64,000 bases of DNA from Plotosus lineatus (GCA_024760905.1 CM045735.1:26871249-26935248), one strand, 5' to 3'. Shown: positions 23,879-34,750, counted from the stretch's first letter. Notes: generated from the letters alone by a model not told the origin. Numbers and translations: made by a program.

Positions 23879-24425
23879 GCAGAAGTCATCTAACTTAGTA
23901 AAGCCCTCTCCAGATAATCACATAATCCATTTTACAACAATTTACAACAAGAGACAGAAAAGGGTTAGACTATGTACAAGAACAGTTAAAGAAATCATTT
24001 AGTGTGGCTGATATAGACATGTACATGTTTGAAAATATCCTGATTTTCATAAGTAGAGAGACCTGTATTGCCATGTAAGAGAAGATTAATATCAATTGGT
24101 GTTCTGTTTTTAACAACGTTTCCTAAATCTTTAAGCAGTTTTTCTCTGGGAATAATATACAATGGAGAATTGTGAGAATTATGGCCACAATAGCAACTTG
24201 CATCGCTTTTTACATTTATTCTAAATAAATAAAAATTGAGTGAACTTGTCTTGTGTCTTAATCTTGTGTGTAAAACATTTAACTTCCTTATTCCACATGA
24301 AAAGTATACAGGTGCACATTTTTCTTTGACATGAATATTTGACTTAAATGATGCCACAGAGTCCCAATTATTAATAGTTAATGGAATGTTATTCCACAAT
24401 TTAATTGATGATGGACTAAACAACA
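23879..24425 (-). pseudogene. LINE C-terminal remnant with zinc-knuckle-like region
   Basis: A 144-codon minus frame (24429-23995) reads SIKLWNNIPL, then KRKLNVLHTRLRHK-like RKLNVLHTRLRHKTSSLNF, then CYCGHNSHNSPLYIIP, then DINLLLHGN and IFKHVHVYI. This resembles the C-terminal end of non-LTR retrotransposon polyproteins (NxLHTRLRH..S.LN..LY, C.CG....E...H, L.DINLLL.G). RT motifs are absent. The conserved His of the C-C-H-C group appears replaced, and the copy is decayed. Confidence 0.6.
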
Positions 24426-24573
24426 ACAAAAGTCAAATTTTGAGTTTAGACGTACCTACGTAGTACGTTGGCGTAATGACGTAATGACGCTGCGTTCATG
24501 GTTTACAAACGACAGACTGAGTGCCCCTCCTTCCCAGTTCAGTTTTATAAATATATACATATATATCAGTTAA

Positions 24574-24816
24574 AACTGGGTTATCAAAGGCGGGCCATGT
24601 CTCTTACTGTCTATGGTGAGAGGCATGTAAAAGAACCATTGCTGACATTCGTAAAGAGTAGGCTGCAAAGTCGTCAGCGTGTTTCTGTCCCTTGCTAAAA
24701 AGGGGTTGTAACAGGAAGGGCATCTGCGTAAAAACCTCTGCCAAATCAAACGTGTGAATCAGATGATTTGCTGTGGCAACTCCCGAGTAAAAGGGAAAAA
24801 AGCCGAAAGGAAGACC
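24574..24816 (+). mobile_element. SINE family A, 5'-truncated, RTE-type tail
   Basis: The body starts at ACTGGGTTATCAAAGGCGGG and continues through GTCAGCGTGTTTCTGTCCC, then switches to GTAACAGGAAGGGCATC.. AAAACCTCTGCCAAATCAAA and ends GATTTGCTGTGGCAACTCCC..GCCGAAAGGAAGAC. The last block matches the RTE 3' end at 60460-60505. Confidence 0.85.
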
Positions 24817-25084
24817 CTTATGTTGATCTTTGTGTTTACACTGTTTTGCTGACTTTTGTAACCCTAAGTAAATATGGTTGGTCAGAAGCATAAGCCTACT
24901 TGCATGGGTACAAGTCTGATACACAGAGATGAATGAACTATCTGCTCGGATTGGCGCGATCTACCATGCATACTCAGTTAAGCAAAGAGAGTTATAAAAT
25001 GAATGAAAACCTGAATCCAGGAAAGATAACTCTCCGCTCCGTGATTCACATCAGTGCAGGCTGTGTTCTAAACGAGTTCAATGG

Positions 25085-25235
25085 TACCCTTTTGTGCACT
25101 TGAAAGACCGGAAGTCCGTATAACCCATAGCAAGTACACTACTTTTGCAAGTACACTCCTTTCGGTATTGAGCGCCTCACATATTGTAAGCGTTGATTGG
25201 CTGTTTTAAGCTTCATGTAAAGTGACTCAGTATAA
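25085..25235 (+). repeat. unknown interspersed repeat, copy 1
   Basis: GCGCCTCACATATTGTAAGC and GTTGATTGGCTGTTTTAAGC through AATGTAAAGTGACTC-like sequence recurs inverted at 37262-37420. Flanking CAAGTACACT motifs resemble the inverted repeat found there. No coding frame. Confidence 0.7.
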
Positions 25236-25578
25236 ATAAGTGACTTATTTGAAATTAATGTTGATATTATTTGATATAGTTGATATTATTTTACAATGTT
25301 ATGTTGATAATAATTGATTTAGCGGTGTTTTATGAGATACGATCATGGTATTTATGGATGTATAGTACAGTATGAGCGTCATACGTCATACGTCACTGTA
25401 ACAACTTACGTTCACTTTTACCTTACGTTCGGCCGTCCAGAACCAATTAAATAATACCAATTATAAAACCAATTATATAATCACCTGAAGAGAGAGGATG
25501 GTTTCACCACCCCTCAAAACAGATCTGTAGTGATAAATGGAGTTTCAATAGAAAGTCTTTGTCCTGTCCTTTTATTTT

Positions 25579-25584
<6 letters not shown>

Positions 25585-25627
<43 letters not shown>

Positions 25628-25643
25628 GTGTGTGTGTGTGTGT
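25585..25643. repeat. (TA)n and (TG)n compound microsatellite
   Basis: TA/AT run to about 25623, then nine TG units. Confidence 0.95.
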
Positions 25644-25919
25644 ATATATACACTACAGTAGGCCCTCATTATTCGCAGGGGTTCGGTTTCCCCCCCCCCC
25701 CCCCCCCCCCCGCAAATCAAGATAGTCCTCGAGTTCTGTGCCCGTAAGTAAAACCCCATGTATCATATTACATGCGCGAATGATCAACCGGAAGTAAAAT
25801 ACTATGTATATATTACATGCACTAAAATATGCTTCTTAAACACAGTCTATAGACAGTCTTACTCATTAATACAGTATTAATGTAGTAAATGTAGTAATGA
25901 TTAAGAACTTTTTAATTGT

Positions 25920-26918
25920 CTTCTTCTTCTTTTCCTTTCGGCTGCTCCCTTCAGGGGTCGCCACAGCAAATCATCCGCCTCCATCTCACCCTGTCCTCTG
26001 CATCTTCTTCTCTGACTCCAATGACCTTCATGTCTTCCTTCACCACATCCATAAATCTCTTCTTTGGTCTTCCTCTAGGCCTTCTGCCTGGTAGTTCCAA
26101 CTTCAGCATCCTACTGCCAATATACTCATGATCTCTCCTCTGTACATGTCCAAACCATGTCAATCTAGCCTCTCTGACTTTGTCTCCAAAACATCTTACG
26201 TGGGCTGTCCCTCTGATGTACTCATTTCTGATCCTATCCATCCTCGTTACTCCCAAAGAGAACCTCAACATTTTCATCTCCGCTACCTCCAGCTCTGCCT
26301 CCTGCCTTTTCCTCAGCGCCACTGTTTCTAAGCCATACAACATCGCTGGCCTCACCACCGTCTTGTACACTTTTCCTTTCATTCTTGCTAACACTCTCCT
26401 ATCGCACATCACACTGGACACTTTTCTCCAACCATTCCAGCCTGCCTGCACACGCTTTTTCACCTTTTTTCCACACTCTCCATTGCTCTGGATTGTTGAG
26501 CCTAAGTACTTAAAATCCTCCACCTTCGTTATCTCTGCTCCCTGTAACATCACCGTTCCTCCTGGGTCCTTCTCATTCACAGACATGTATTCTGATTTTC
26601 TGAGGCTAACCTTCATTCCTCTCCTTTCCAGGGCATACCTCCACCTCTAGATTTTCCTCCACTTGTTCTCTGCTCTCACTACCGATCACAATGTCATCTG
26701 CAAACATCATAGTCCATGGAGATTCTTGCCTAACCTCGTCTGTCAGCCTTTCCATCACCATAGCAAACAAGAAGAGGCTCAGAGCTGACCCTTGATGCAG
26801 TCCCACCTCCACATTGAATTCGTCGGTCATGCCGACAGCACACCTCACTACTGTCTTACATGTCTCATACATGTCCTGCACCACTCTAACATACTTCTCT
26901 GCCACTTCAGACTTCCTC
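25920..26918 (-). pseudogene. RTE-type LINE, 5'-truncated copy with target duplication
   Basis: On the minus strand it gives the C-terminal half of the RT ORF: QGSALSLFLFAMVMERL, MMFADDIVIGSESREQVEEN, VEDFKYLGSTIQSNGECGKK, AWNGWRKV-like and RLTWFGHVQRRDHEYIGSRM to ICCGDP, then the GAAGGGAGCAGCCGAAAGG 3' end. A frameshift near 26610 separates two frames of 170 and 221 codons. AATTGT occurs on both sides (25914-25919 and 26919-26924), within a split MITE. Very similar to 58303-60511. Confidence 0.9.
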
Positions 26919-26962
26919 AATTGTGTACTGTGATATTTATGAATAAAATATATAAAAATTAT

Positions 26963-27304
26963 AGAGCAGTGGTGGTCTAGTGGTATAGGGCGCTGGATCG
27001 CTGATCCAAAGGTTGGGGGTTCGAGTCCCACTCTCCACAAGGTTGTCACTGCCCCCAGTGCGGCTAACTGGGTCATCAAAGGCGGGCCATGTCTCTCACT
27101 GTCTATGGTGAGAGGCATGTAAAAGAACCATTGCTGACTTTTGTAAAGAGTAGCTGCAAAGTCATCAGCGTGTTTCTGTCCCTTGCTAAAAGGGTTGTGA
27201 CAGGAAGGGCATCCGACGTAAAAACCTCTGCCAAATCAAACGTGCGAATCAGATGATTTGCTGTGGCGACTCCCGAGTAAAAGGGAAAAAGCCGAAAGGA
27301 AGAC
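26963..27304 (+). mobile_element. full-length SINE family A with RTE-type tail
   Basis: The best head in the window: GTGGTGGTCTAGTGGTATAG (A box) and GGGGGTTCGAGTCCCACT (B box). The full body follows, then GGTTGTGACAGGAAGGGCAT, CCGACGTAAAAACCTCTGCC and GATTTGCTGTGGCGACTCCC..AAAAGCCGAAAGGAAGAC. A polymerase III internal promoter is implied by the boxes. The left flank is MITE sequence, the right flank is unrelated. Confidence 0.9.
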
Positions 27305-28077
27305 AGAATATATATATATTCCATGTCTGTCCATTTGTGTTTACTTGCCAGCTGTGCTTGGCTTCGTGAAAATGAGCTGATCGAGGGAAACGAGGGAAAT
27401 TTATCTCTATTCAAAAACAACACGTGCAGTCTGTGGCTGTTGTTATAATCCAAGAAACATGTGCATGTGTCAATGTGACTTCACACTGTTTGCTTATAGA
27501 TACTATGGATTGGAATTAGTTGTTATTATTACTATTTTTACTGATGAAAAATTCAGAACAATGACAATTTGGCAATTTTATTGGCGCAGTATGTGTCTGA
27601 TAAACAAAAGACTGTCAAACTTCAAGTAACTGCCACACAAAAGCTACAAATTATATTTTTGCTTCAATTTTCATGCTAAACCTACAACAATATTAAATAA
27701 ATCATTGCAATTGCTGTGCAAAAAAGCTTTGTGTATCGTAATATTTAAGAATTTATAAAATCTTAAAATGCACTTGTGTGTAAATTATTGTTTCTGAAAC
27801 CGACAGCATGTAGCACAGGGAGTCATGTCCTTTACCACAGACTTCTCAGAGTTTGAAGGTATCGGACCCTCCCACACACTGGAGTACAGAAAGGATTGGC
27901 TCTTTGCTGCGCGCCACAGTGACGTGGATTTGAAAATAAATGTATAGATTTAAATGCGCAATATTTATTCATCTGTTTTTGTTTGGCATGAGTATATTTG
28001 GACGGAAAGTCGACATACGACCAGATCGCTTTACGACCGGTCTGTCGGAACCAAAAGCGGTCGTAAGTCAACGACTG

Positions 28078-28107
<30 letters not shown>
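27305..28107. other. foreign block inside the nested element
   Basis: Sequence with no match to the surrounding MITE. It contains the duplicated block (27456-27846) and, at 27995-28080, a pogo-like end (GCGGTCGTAAGTCAACGACT before TATA repeats), suggesting a further inserted element. (TA)n at 28081-28107. Confidence 0.5.
27456..27846. repeat. duplicated 0.4-kb block, copy 2
   Basis: Direct-orientation partner of 20865-21267. It is co-linear from AACATGTGCATGTG to CCACAGACTTCT except for the 12-base unit missing here. Only scattered substitutions. Confidence 0.9.
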
Positions 28108-28113
<6 letters not shown>

Positions 28114-28502
28114 AGCTTAACTGGTATTTAAAACACACTAAAAAAGGCTCATTGACAACTTGTGCGTGAAAGGGCGAAAAGGGGCGTATACATCATCTCA
28201 ACCAATCAGCAGGAAGGAGGACAGCATTGGCTGAATTTGAATCACGTGACAGTTGCTTGGCAATCCGCGAATATGTGCAGGTGCGAGTGCAAAATCGCGA
28301 ATAGTCAAGGGCCTACTGTAATATAAAATTTAAAATTGAACTTTTTCTGTCTTATTATTCACTTCTTTCCTTTTTTTTCTTTCTCTTAGTATTATTATAA
28401 CTACGTCTTGCTTTTCTTTGTTGACATTATTTCTCTTGAGACTTAATTTTCCTCATATTATTATTATTATTATTATCATAATTATAATCATTATTATTAT
28501 TA

Positions 28503-28823
28503 TTATTCATTCATGCATTCATTTTATGAACCGCTTATTCCTAATTTGGGTCACGGGAGGCTGGTGCCCATCTAAGCAGACTCTGGGCGAAGGTAGAGTG
28601 CACCCTGGCTAGCTCGCCAGACCATCACAGGGCAGAAACATGCCAATAGCGATGCAGTATACTCTTGATGAAACTCAGCAGTGGTTCATTTATGTGAATC
28701 TGACGATAGGCATGGCCTGGGGGGGCAGGAGTAAGCAGTGACAACCCGATTAGAGTGGGGCTTGAATACCCAGCCTTGGGATGAATAATCCAGCATTTTA
28801 CCACCAGCCAAAACAGCCCCTTT
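28503..28823 (-). mobile_element. SINE family A copy (L2-like tail) inside (ATT)n
   Basis: Inverted tail (CATTTTATGAACCGCTTATTCC), body (GGGCAGAAACATGCC) and a degraded head ending TTACCACCAGCC. (ATT)n tracts on both sides (28457-28505 and 28823-28848) suggest insertion into, or duplication of, a trinucleotide repeat. Confidence 0.75.
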
Positions 28824-28848
28824 TATTATTATTATTATTATTATTATT

Positions 28849-29757
28849 CATAATAACAACAATAATAATAATCATCATCATCAACATAATAATAATAATA
28901 ATAATGTACTAACAACTCATGTGTTATAATTATAAATGTCTGTGATATGGCTCTACTCAGTGTGGTTTGAACTTCCATTAGAATGCAGAAATGCTTTGGG
29001 CTCATGTTTTGTTATAATACAATGTACTCATGTACTCATACTGAAACATTTACAAAATACAATATATAGACTTTGATGTTGTACTTTCTGTATCTGTAAC
29101 TTTTAATGTGATTACTTTTTTTTCAGGCCATTTTTCATCTCATGTTTAATTTCATTTCATATTTGAGGAATCTCATTTGGGGTCATTTTCATGACCCAGC
29201 CCTTATTATAAATTAATTGAATAGACCTGCTTTAAGGTGTCTGTGCTAAAATACCAAGCTTTTTGCAAACCAACTTTAACATAAAAGAGTCTGTCGCACT
29301 TCTACATAATATAATGTATATGTAATACACAAGCCATTCAGGCCATTCAGGCACAAGCCATTGAGGCACAAATCTCACAGAGAAAGAAAGACATTTGGTA
29401 TCATAAATCAGTACTGAATTAAATGATTAACTATCTGATATTATTCCAGTGTGAATGAATATTAAATTCTGCAGTCATTTAATACTTCCCATGTTATATG
29501 TCTAATCTAAGCAGTCAGTCTGTCACTATGAAGCAGCTTATGTTTTAACTTGTCCATGACCCAAACAGTGATAACTTAACACCCAGAAGGTGCTCATTAT
29601 CTTTGTGAAGACCCTTTTTTAATAATTTACTATTTTGGAAATTTTTTCTTGTCATAAATCTACATTTTGTTCACTCACAAATACAATTTTTAGTTCTTAG
29701 ACATTTTTAGTCCTGATTATATACTATTCGAAATTATCACCTTTTGAAGCATACAAT
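28849..29757. other. 3' flank of FNBP1, including its presumed 3' UTR
   Basis: Lies just downstream of the FNBP1 stop codon (gene on minus strand). No coding sequence or repeat is recognised, and no canonical AATAAA on the minus strand stands out close to the stop, so the transcript end cannot be placed. Confidence 0.4.
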
Positions 29758-29936
29758 TCAATTAAGGTGTGGGGTACCTTTGGCATTGGCATCAAGGAAG
29801 ACCTCAATGTAGGATGAGGGAACATAGCCCTCCTCTTCCTCATTCCTCCGGACTCGTGTCCAGCCATCTCCTTTATCCTCTTCAATCACAAAAAGCACCT
29901 CTCCTTCTGCTAATGCCAGGGTGCCTTCATTATTAC
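29758..29936 (-). CDS. fnbp1: FNBP1 last coding exon: SH3 domain
   Basis: Terminal exon of an F-BAR adaptor of the FBP17/Toca family. It encodes most of the SH3 domain ([47 protein letters not shown]) plus a short tail ending at TGA (29760-29758). In this family the SH3 binds proline-rich N-WASP, dynamin and formins at curved plasma membrane. The aromatic pocket residues (Trp of DGWTR, Pro and Tyr of YVPSSY) are intact. The acceptor is ..TTTTTCTCTCTAG at 29937 with a strong pyrimidine tract. The G at 29936 completes a Gly codon begun in the previous exon. [11 protein letters not shown] is closer to FNBP1 than to FNBP1L or TRIP10 as I remember them. The C-terminal tail differs from the human protein. 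Confidence 0.93.
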
Positions 29937-30159
29937 CTAGAGAGAAAAACAGAAATTTACAGAGAAAGAGAAAAAGAAACAAATAAATATATAAGAAAAG
30001 AGAATGAAAGAAAGAAATATGGAGAGAGTGAGTGGAGGATGACAGACAAAAACAGTGCAATTGATGTATCTAAAAAGTATTTGATTTTGATATACAAGGA
30101 TCTCTCGTTACTTTGAGCTTCAATTAATGCAGCTTCAGTGAATAGCGTTTTTGTTTTAA

Positions 30160-30161
<2 letters not shown>

Positions 30162-30215
<54 letters not shown>

Positions 30216-30252
30216 GTCTGTCTATTGCTCTCTCTCTCTCTCTCTCTCTATG

Positions 30253-30318
<66 letters not shown>
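30162..30318. repeat. (TATC)n-(TC)n-(TA)n compound microsatellite in FNBP1 intron
   Basis: About 14 TATC units, then TCTC and then a TA run, within the last intron. Confidence 0.95.
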
Positions 30319-30322
<4 letters not shown>

Positions 30323-31082
30323 CATTATAAGAATTAAAATTAATTGAATTAAAAATTAATCGAATTAAAAAATAAGGAAATTAAGGAAGAATAGGTGGAA
30401 ACGTTAAGGAAAATGTCACAAAAACAAGGCCAATTATGCAAAACAACAACAAAAAAAAACCCTAAACCAACACAAAACAAAAAACAACCTAAAATCTCCC
30501 ATCAAAACTGACATTGCATCAAACGTCATTGCATCTGTGTGGTCTGCGCAGCCACGCCCCCCTCTGCTGGAGCCTAGTATTAAGCTCACTCCCCTCACTG
30601 CAACATATTTTTTCTGCTGGTTTTGGAAATCAAACCAGTGACATGCTTCTCTAACTGTTATACAAATATAGCAAACAAAAACACCATAAACTAATACATT
30701 TCAAATAAATATGTTATTCTTGCTAGGTTTTGAGGTGAATGTATGATATTGGTTTTTCAATTGAGAGATTTATTGGTTTATCTGCTGGGTTATTTATTTA
30801 TTTATTTATTTTGGTGTATTTCCGCAGATTTTTGTCTATGGTAAGAAACTAGTGAGAACATGTAAGATGGAGTGAGAACTTGGCATGGACATAGTAAAGG
30901 CATAGTATGAACTTGAAAATGGCACTTTTTTAATATTGGCCACAGCAATGCTGCATTCATCAAACATTTCAGGAAAAAGGTCATCTATCAAATGGTAGTG
31001 ATGAGGCCTTTTATGTTTTTTACCTTTTATTTGTAGGCACTGTACTTAACAGGATGTACTTTTGTGTATGTGTCTGGGTTAC

Positions 31083-31225
31083 CTTCAAATGGGTAGAGTG
31101 CTTTGCATGTTCCAATAGTAGGCAGGATTTCTTCCTCGGCATCATCAAATTCATCAAACTCTGGATCAGTCTGAACCTTAGTCTGGACTTCAGAGCTCTG
31201 TTCCTCAGTGTAGCTACCATCTGGA
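31083..31225 (-). CDS. fnbp1: FNBP1 exon: acidic linker and start of SH3
   Basis: Reads (S)[38 protein letters not shown] and TCKALYPFE(G). The [10 protein letters not shown] and EFD-D-E acidic linker, followed by the ALYPF entry to the SH3, is diagnostic of FNBP1. The 5' boundary is set by phase: the preceding exon ends GAA AG, and T at 31225 completes Ser. The donor is G|GTAACC at 31083/31082. The acceptor context is unusual: ..(TG)24 ATGGAGTAG|T has no pyrimidine tract. The exon supplies the first base of the Gly codon finished in the last exon. Confidence 0.92.
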
Positions 31226-31233
31226 CTACTCCA

Positions 31234-31234
<1 letters not shown>

Positions 31235-31282
<48 letters not shown>
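31235..31282. repeat. (CA)24 microsatellite next to the FNBP1 3' splice site
   Basis: On the coding (minus) strand this is (TG)24, ending 9 nt before the exon at 31225. It occupies the place where a pyrimidine tract would be expected. See the (TG)n at 37764-37835 at the other end of the same intron. Confidence 0.97.
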
Positions 31283-31286
<4 letters not shown>

Positions 31287-31879
31287 GAGGGGGGGGAGAC
31301 AACGAGTAACTATAGCAACAGCACTTCTCTGCACAGAATTAGCTAATCTAAATTTTTTTAAATAAATGTAAAAATTTTTTCATTGACTGACTTACTCCCC
31401 TTCCATGGAACTCAAAATCATTTATGTTTAGTTAGACCCCAATCACACATTTACATTTCAGAATTGAGAATGTACAGCATATTATGATGTGTAGCAGTAA
31501 GAAAGGAAAGTCACAATAATGCCACCTCACATAGCAAACATTCTTGGATATGTAACAATAGCCTTGTATGCCAGGATGAGGTGGGTTTTTTTAAGTCCAC
31601 ACTTGAAATTCAACAGCAGCTTTGATACTTCATATATATGTATTCCTTGAAAAACTAAGCTATGCAACAGTGATGTTGCAGGAATTTTGCTTGAACGCCT
31701 ATTAAACTATGCAAGCACTTGTTCACATAATGATACAGCTGACATAATAATACTGACAAAGATAGTATCATAAATAACCATGACTGTATGATTTGGTGGC
31801 AGGCACGATCTGAGCAGCTTATGTGGCTGTGTCTTTTGAGGTGGACCATGTGCAACGCTTGACTTAAGTTAAGGTTGGG

Positions 31880-32750
31880 CTATAAAAAAATATCCAAATC
31901 TTTGATGATCCATGGAGCACCATCAAATGCATCATCTTCAAATAGAAAGAACATGGTACCACATAAAACCTGCCAAGTGAGGACCACCCGCCAAAACTCA
32001 CAGACCAGGCAAGGAAGGCATTAATCAGGAAAGCAACACAGAGACCAAATAGACCAAAGCTCTGGTCAGATGAGACTAAAATCGAATTTTTCAGCCATCA
32101 AGGAAAACGCTATGTCTGGTGTAAATGCAACACATTCCATCACTCCAAGAGCACCATGTTCTTCAGCAGCAGGGACTGGGAAATGGTTCCGAGTCAAGTG
32201 AAAGCTGGATGGTGCTAAATACAGGGATATTTTTGAGCAAAACCTATTTCAGTCTGTGATTTGAGACTAGGATGGATGTTAACGTTCCAGAAGGACAATG
32301 ACCTGGAGCATATTGCTAAAGTAACACTCATTTAGTTTAATGGGAAACATTTAAATGTACTGGAATGGTATAGTCAAAGCTCTGACCTCAACCCAACTAA
32401 GAATCTTTGGTCAGACATGAAGATGGCTGTTCACAAACAGAAACCATCCAACATGTGGATCTGAAGCAGGTTTGCCTTGAAGACTGGGCAAAAATTCCAC
32501 TGGCAAGCTCATAGATACTTATCTAATGCGACCTGTAGCTGTATTTGCTACAAAAGGTGGCTCTACAAACGGCTGATTTCAGGTGATGAATAGTTATGCA
32601 CGTTGAAGTTTTCTATTAGTTTGTCATATTGTCACCTTCAAAGTTATAGGCATGTTGTGTGAATAAAAATATGCAAATCTAAAAACAGTCCATTTTAAAT
32701 CTAGGTTGTTAGGCAACAAAACATGAAAAATGCCAAGGGGGTAAATACCA
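31880..32750 (+). pseudogene. Tc1-like transposase remnant, 5'-truncated
   Basis: Plus-strand pieces read RPKLWSDETKIEFF (about 32045-32100), GNGSESSESWMVLNTGIFLS-like decayed text and, near 32375-32440, SDLNPTKNLWSDMKMAVHKQ, where the family has DLNPIENLW, so the third catalytic Glu is changed. The 3' non-coding part ends GGGGGTAAATACCACTGTA at about 32750. The left end is missing. Inactive. Confidence 0.65.
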
Positions 32751-33004
32751 CTGTATGTGGTAAGGTATGGTAGCAAAAGAAAGGTGCTCAACGACCACCG
32801 GATCACAAACTATATATAAAATTGGACAGATGTCACCACGGTGACTTTCCTGGGTTACATGATTGCTCTCGAGGGGGGTCTTTCCTAAAAAGGTAGAGAA
32901 GAAGCTGCATTGGGATCCAGCAGCCACCCATTTTTTCAAGAAAATAAATATAACCTTCACTACAGCCCGTCTTTAGCTTTCACTTGTTTCACTCATTTTT
33001 GACT

Positions 33005-34032
33005 TTCACCCAAACCTCAATTGTTGATAACTGGATGCCCATGATCTTCGGGCTCTTAAATGGCGCTGCACCACAAACAGGAATGCTACTGTAAGGGACA
33101 TCAGAGAATGGGCTCAGCAATACTTCCAGAAACCATTGTCGGCGAACACAATCCACCATGTCATCCCCTGTTACCAGATGAAACTACAGTACAAAGAAGA
33201 AGTCATTTCTAAACAGAATCCAGAAGCGCAGGCATTGTCTCTGGGCCAGGGGTCACTTAAAATGGTTTGTGGCAAAGTGAAAAACTGTTCTGTGGTAAGA
33301 CGAATCCCAAAATTGGGACGCCATGTCATCTGGACTAAAGAAGACAAGGACAACCCAAGTTGTTATCGCTGCTCAGTAGCTTGCATCTGTGATGGTATGG
33401 GGTTGCATGAGTGCGTGTAACATGCAGCTTGCTTATCTGGAAAAGCACTGTCAATGTAGAATGGTATATTCAGGTTATAGAACAACATATACGCCCATCC
33501 AGATGTCGTCTCTTTCAGAGAAGACCTTGCATTTTTCAACATGATAATGCCAGACCACATGCAGCATTAATTACAACATCATGGCTACATAGGAAAAGGA
33601 TCCGGGTATTGAAATGGCCAGCATGCAGTCCATATCTTTCACCTATACCGAACATTTGGTGCAACAAAGAAGGCTCAAGACAGTTGAACAGTTAGAGGCC
33701 TGTATTAGACAAGAATGGGACAGCATTATTTATAAACTTGAGAAACTTGTCTCCTCAGTCCCCAGACGTTTACAGACTGTTGTAAAAAGAAGAGGGGGTG
33801 CCTCACAGTGGTGAAAATGGCCTTGTCCCAACTTTTTTGAGATTTGTTGACACCGTGAAATTTAAAATCAACATATTTTCCCATTAAAACTATTATACAT
33901 TTTCTCAGTTTAAACTTTTGATCTGTCATCTAGGTTCTATTCAGAATAAAATATTGAAATTTGGCACTTACAAATCATTACATTCAGCTTTTATTCACAA
34001 TTTGTATAGTGTCCCAACGTTTTTGGAATACA
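33005..34032 (+). pseudogene. Tc1-like transposon, second family, 5'-truncated
   Basis: Coding remnants include RDIREWAQQYFQKPLSANTI (33096-33155), KVKNCSVVRRIPKLG-like text, FQHDNARPHAALITTSWLHR (33532-33595), RVLKWPACSPYLSPIPNIW (the PIENIW Glu replaced by Pro-Asn) and a C-terminal RQEWDSI..LEKLVSSVPRR. The element ends TGTCCCAACGTTTTTGGAAT-ACAGTTT at about 34032. The left terminal repeat is lost. Two frames joined by frameshifts make it non-functional. The same family is seen at 18931-19642. Confidence 0.75.
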
Positions 34033-34042
34033 GTTTGTATAT

Positions 34043-34389
34043 TTCATCTTCATCATTTTCTGTAATTTCGCTTAATCAAAATTAGGGTCGCAGGAGGTTG
34101 GTGCCCATCCCAGCCGACTCTGGGCAAGGTCAAAGTACACCCTGAACAGCTCACTGGGTCGTCGCAGGGCGGAAACATGCTGACAGCTTTGCAGCCTTCT
34201 CTTGTTGAAAGTTAGTAATGGTTATTTTACATGCCTCACACCATAGAAAGTGAGAGACATGGCCGGCTTTTGATAACCCAGTTAGCTGCACTGGGGGGAC
34301 TGTGACAACCTTGTTGAGAGTGGGACTCGAACCCCCAACCTTCGGATTAGCGATCCAGCGCCTTATACCACTAGGCCACCACTGGCTCG
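34043..34389 (-). mobile_element. full-length SINE family A (L2-like tail)
   Basis: Complete inverted copy with head at the right (GGGACTCGAACCCCCAACC, CTTATACCACTAGGCCACC). Flanked by a 10-bp duplication GTTTGTATAT at 34033-34042 and 34390-34399. It landed exactly at the right end of the Tc1-like element that ends at about 34032. Confidence 0.88.
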
Positions 34390-34439
34390 GTTTGTATATG
34401 TTTGTTGAAAAAAAATTTTAAATAAAAAAAAAATTCCTT

Positions 34440-34750
34440 ATGAGGGCCAGAAAGTGGTTAGCATGTCCACCTCACAAAAAGGGTCAGATTCCCAGGCTGT
34501 CTTTCATGTGTGGAGTATGCATGATCCCCTGTGCTTATGTCAGTTTCCTCCGGGTTTTCTCCCACACTTCAGAGACATACACATTAGGCGACTTGGCTGA
34601 TCCTAGTGCAAGGGTGCGTGTGTGTGTGTGTGTGTGTGTGTCTTGCTCTGTGATGGTGTGGTAAGCTGTTTAAGGTGTACCCTGCCTTCACCCAGTGTCA
34701 ACCAAGATAGCCTTCCCCTGGCCCATGTTCGGAAAATGAATGGGTGAATT
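34440..34750 (+). mobile_element. tRNA-derived SINE with L2-type tail (V-SINE-like layout)
   Basis: AAAGTGGTTAGCATGTCCAC, GTGTGGAGTATGCATG, CAGTTTCCTCCGGGTTTTCT and CATTAGGCGACTTGGCTG, then a (TG)n tract and an AAGGTGTACCCTGCCTTCAC tail. The layout (tRNA-like head, GTGTGGAGT..GCATG centre, L2-like tail) is that of common fish V-SINE-type repeats. Confidence 0.6.

Larger units (their letters stand above)
25656..28318. mobile_element. pogo-like MITE (CAGTAGGCCC family) exploded by nested insertions
   Basis: The left terminus CAGTAGGCCCTCATTATTCG follows TA (25654-25655). The right terminus ..CGCGAATAGTCAAGGGCCTACTG precedes TA (28319-28320). The internal sequence matches 12808-13704 at 25800-25919, resumes at 26919-26960 and again at about 28108-28318. 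In between lie an RTE LINE, a SINE and a foreign block with the 0.4-kb duplication. A run of 22 C sits at 25690-25711. Confidence 0.75.

Noticed and set aside
26970..27045. tRNA gene-like sequences with A and B boxes (also in the other SINE copies)
   Set aside because: They do not fold into a full cloverleaf by eye, and each is followed by the same SINE body, so they are SINE heads and not tRNA genes.
28457..28912. CRISPR-like regular repeats
   Set aside because: They are simple ATT/TTA microsatellites around a SINE. There are no spacers, and this is a vertebrate genome.
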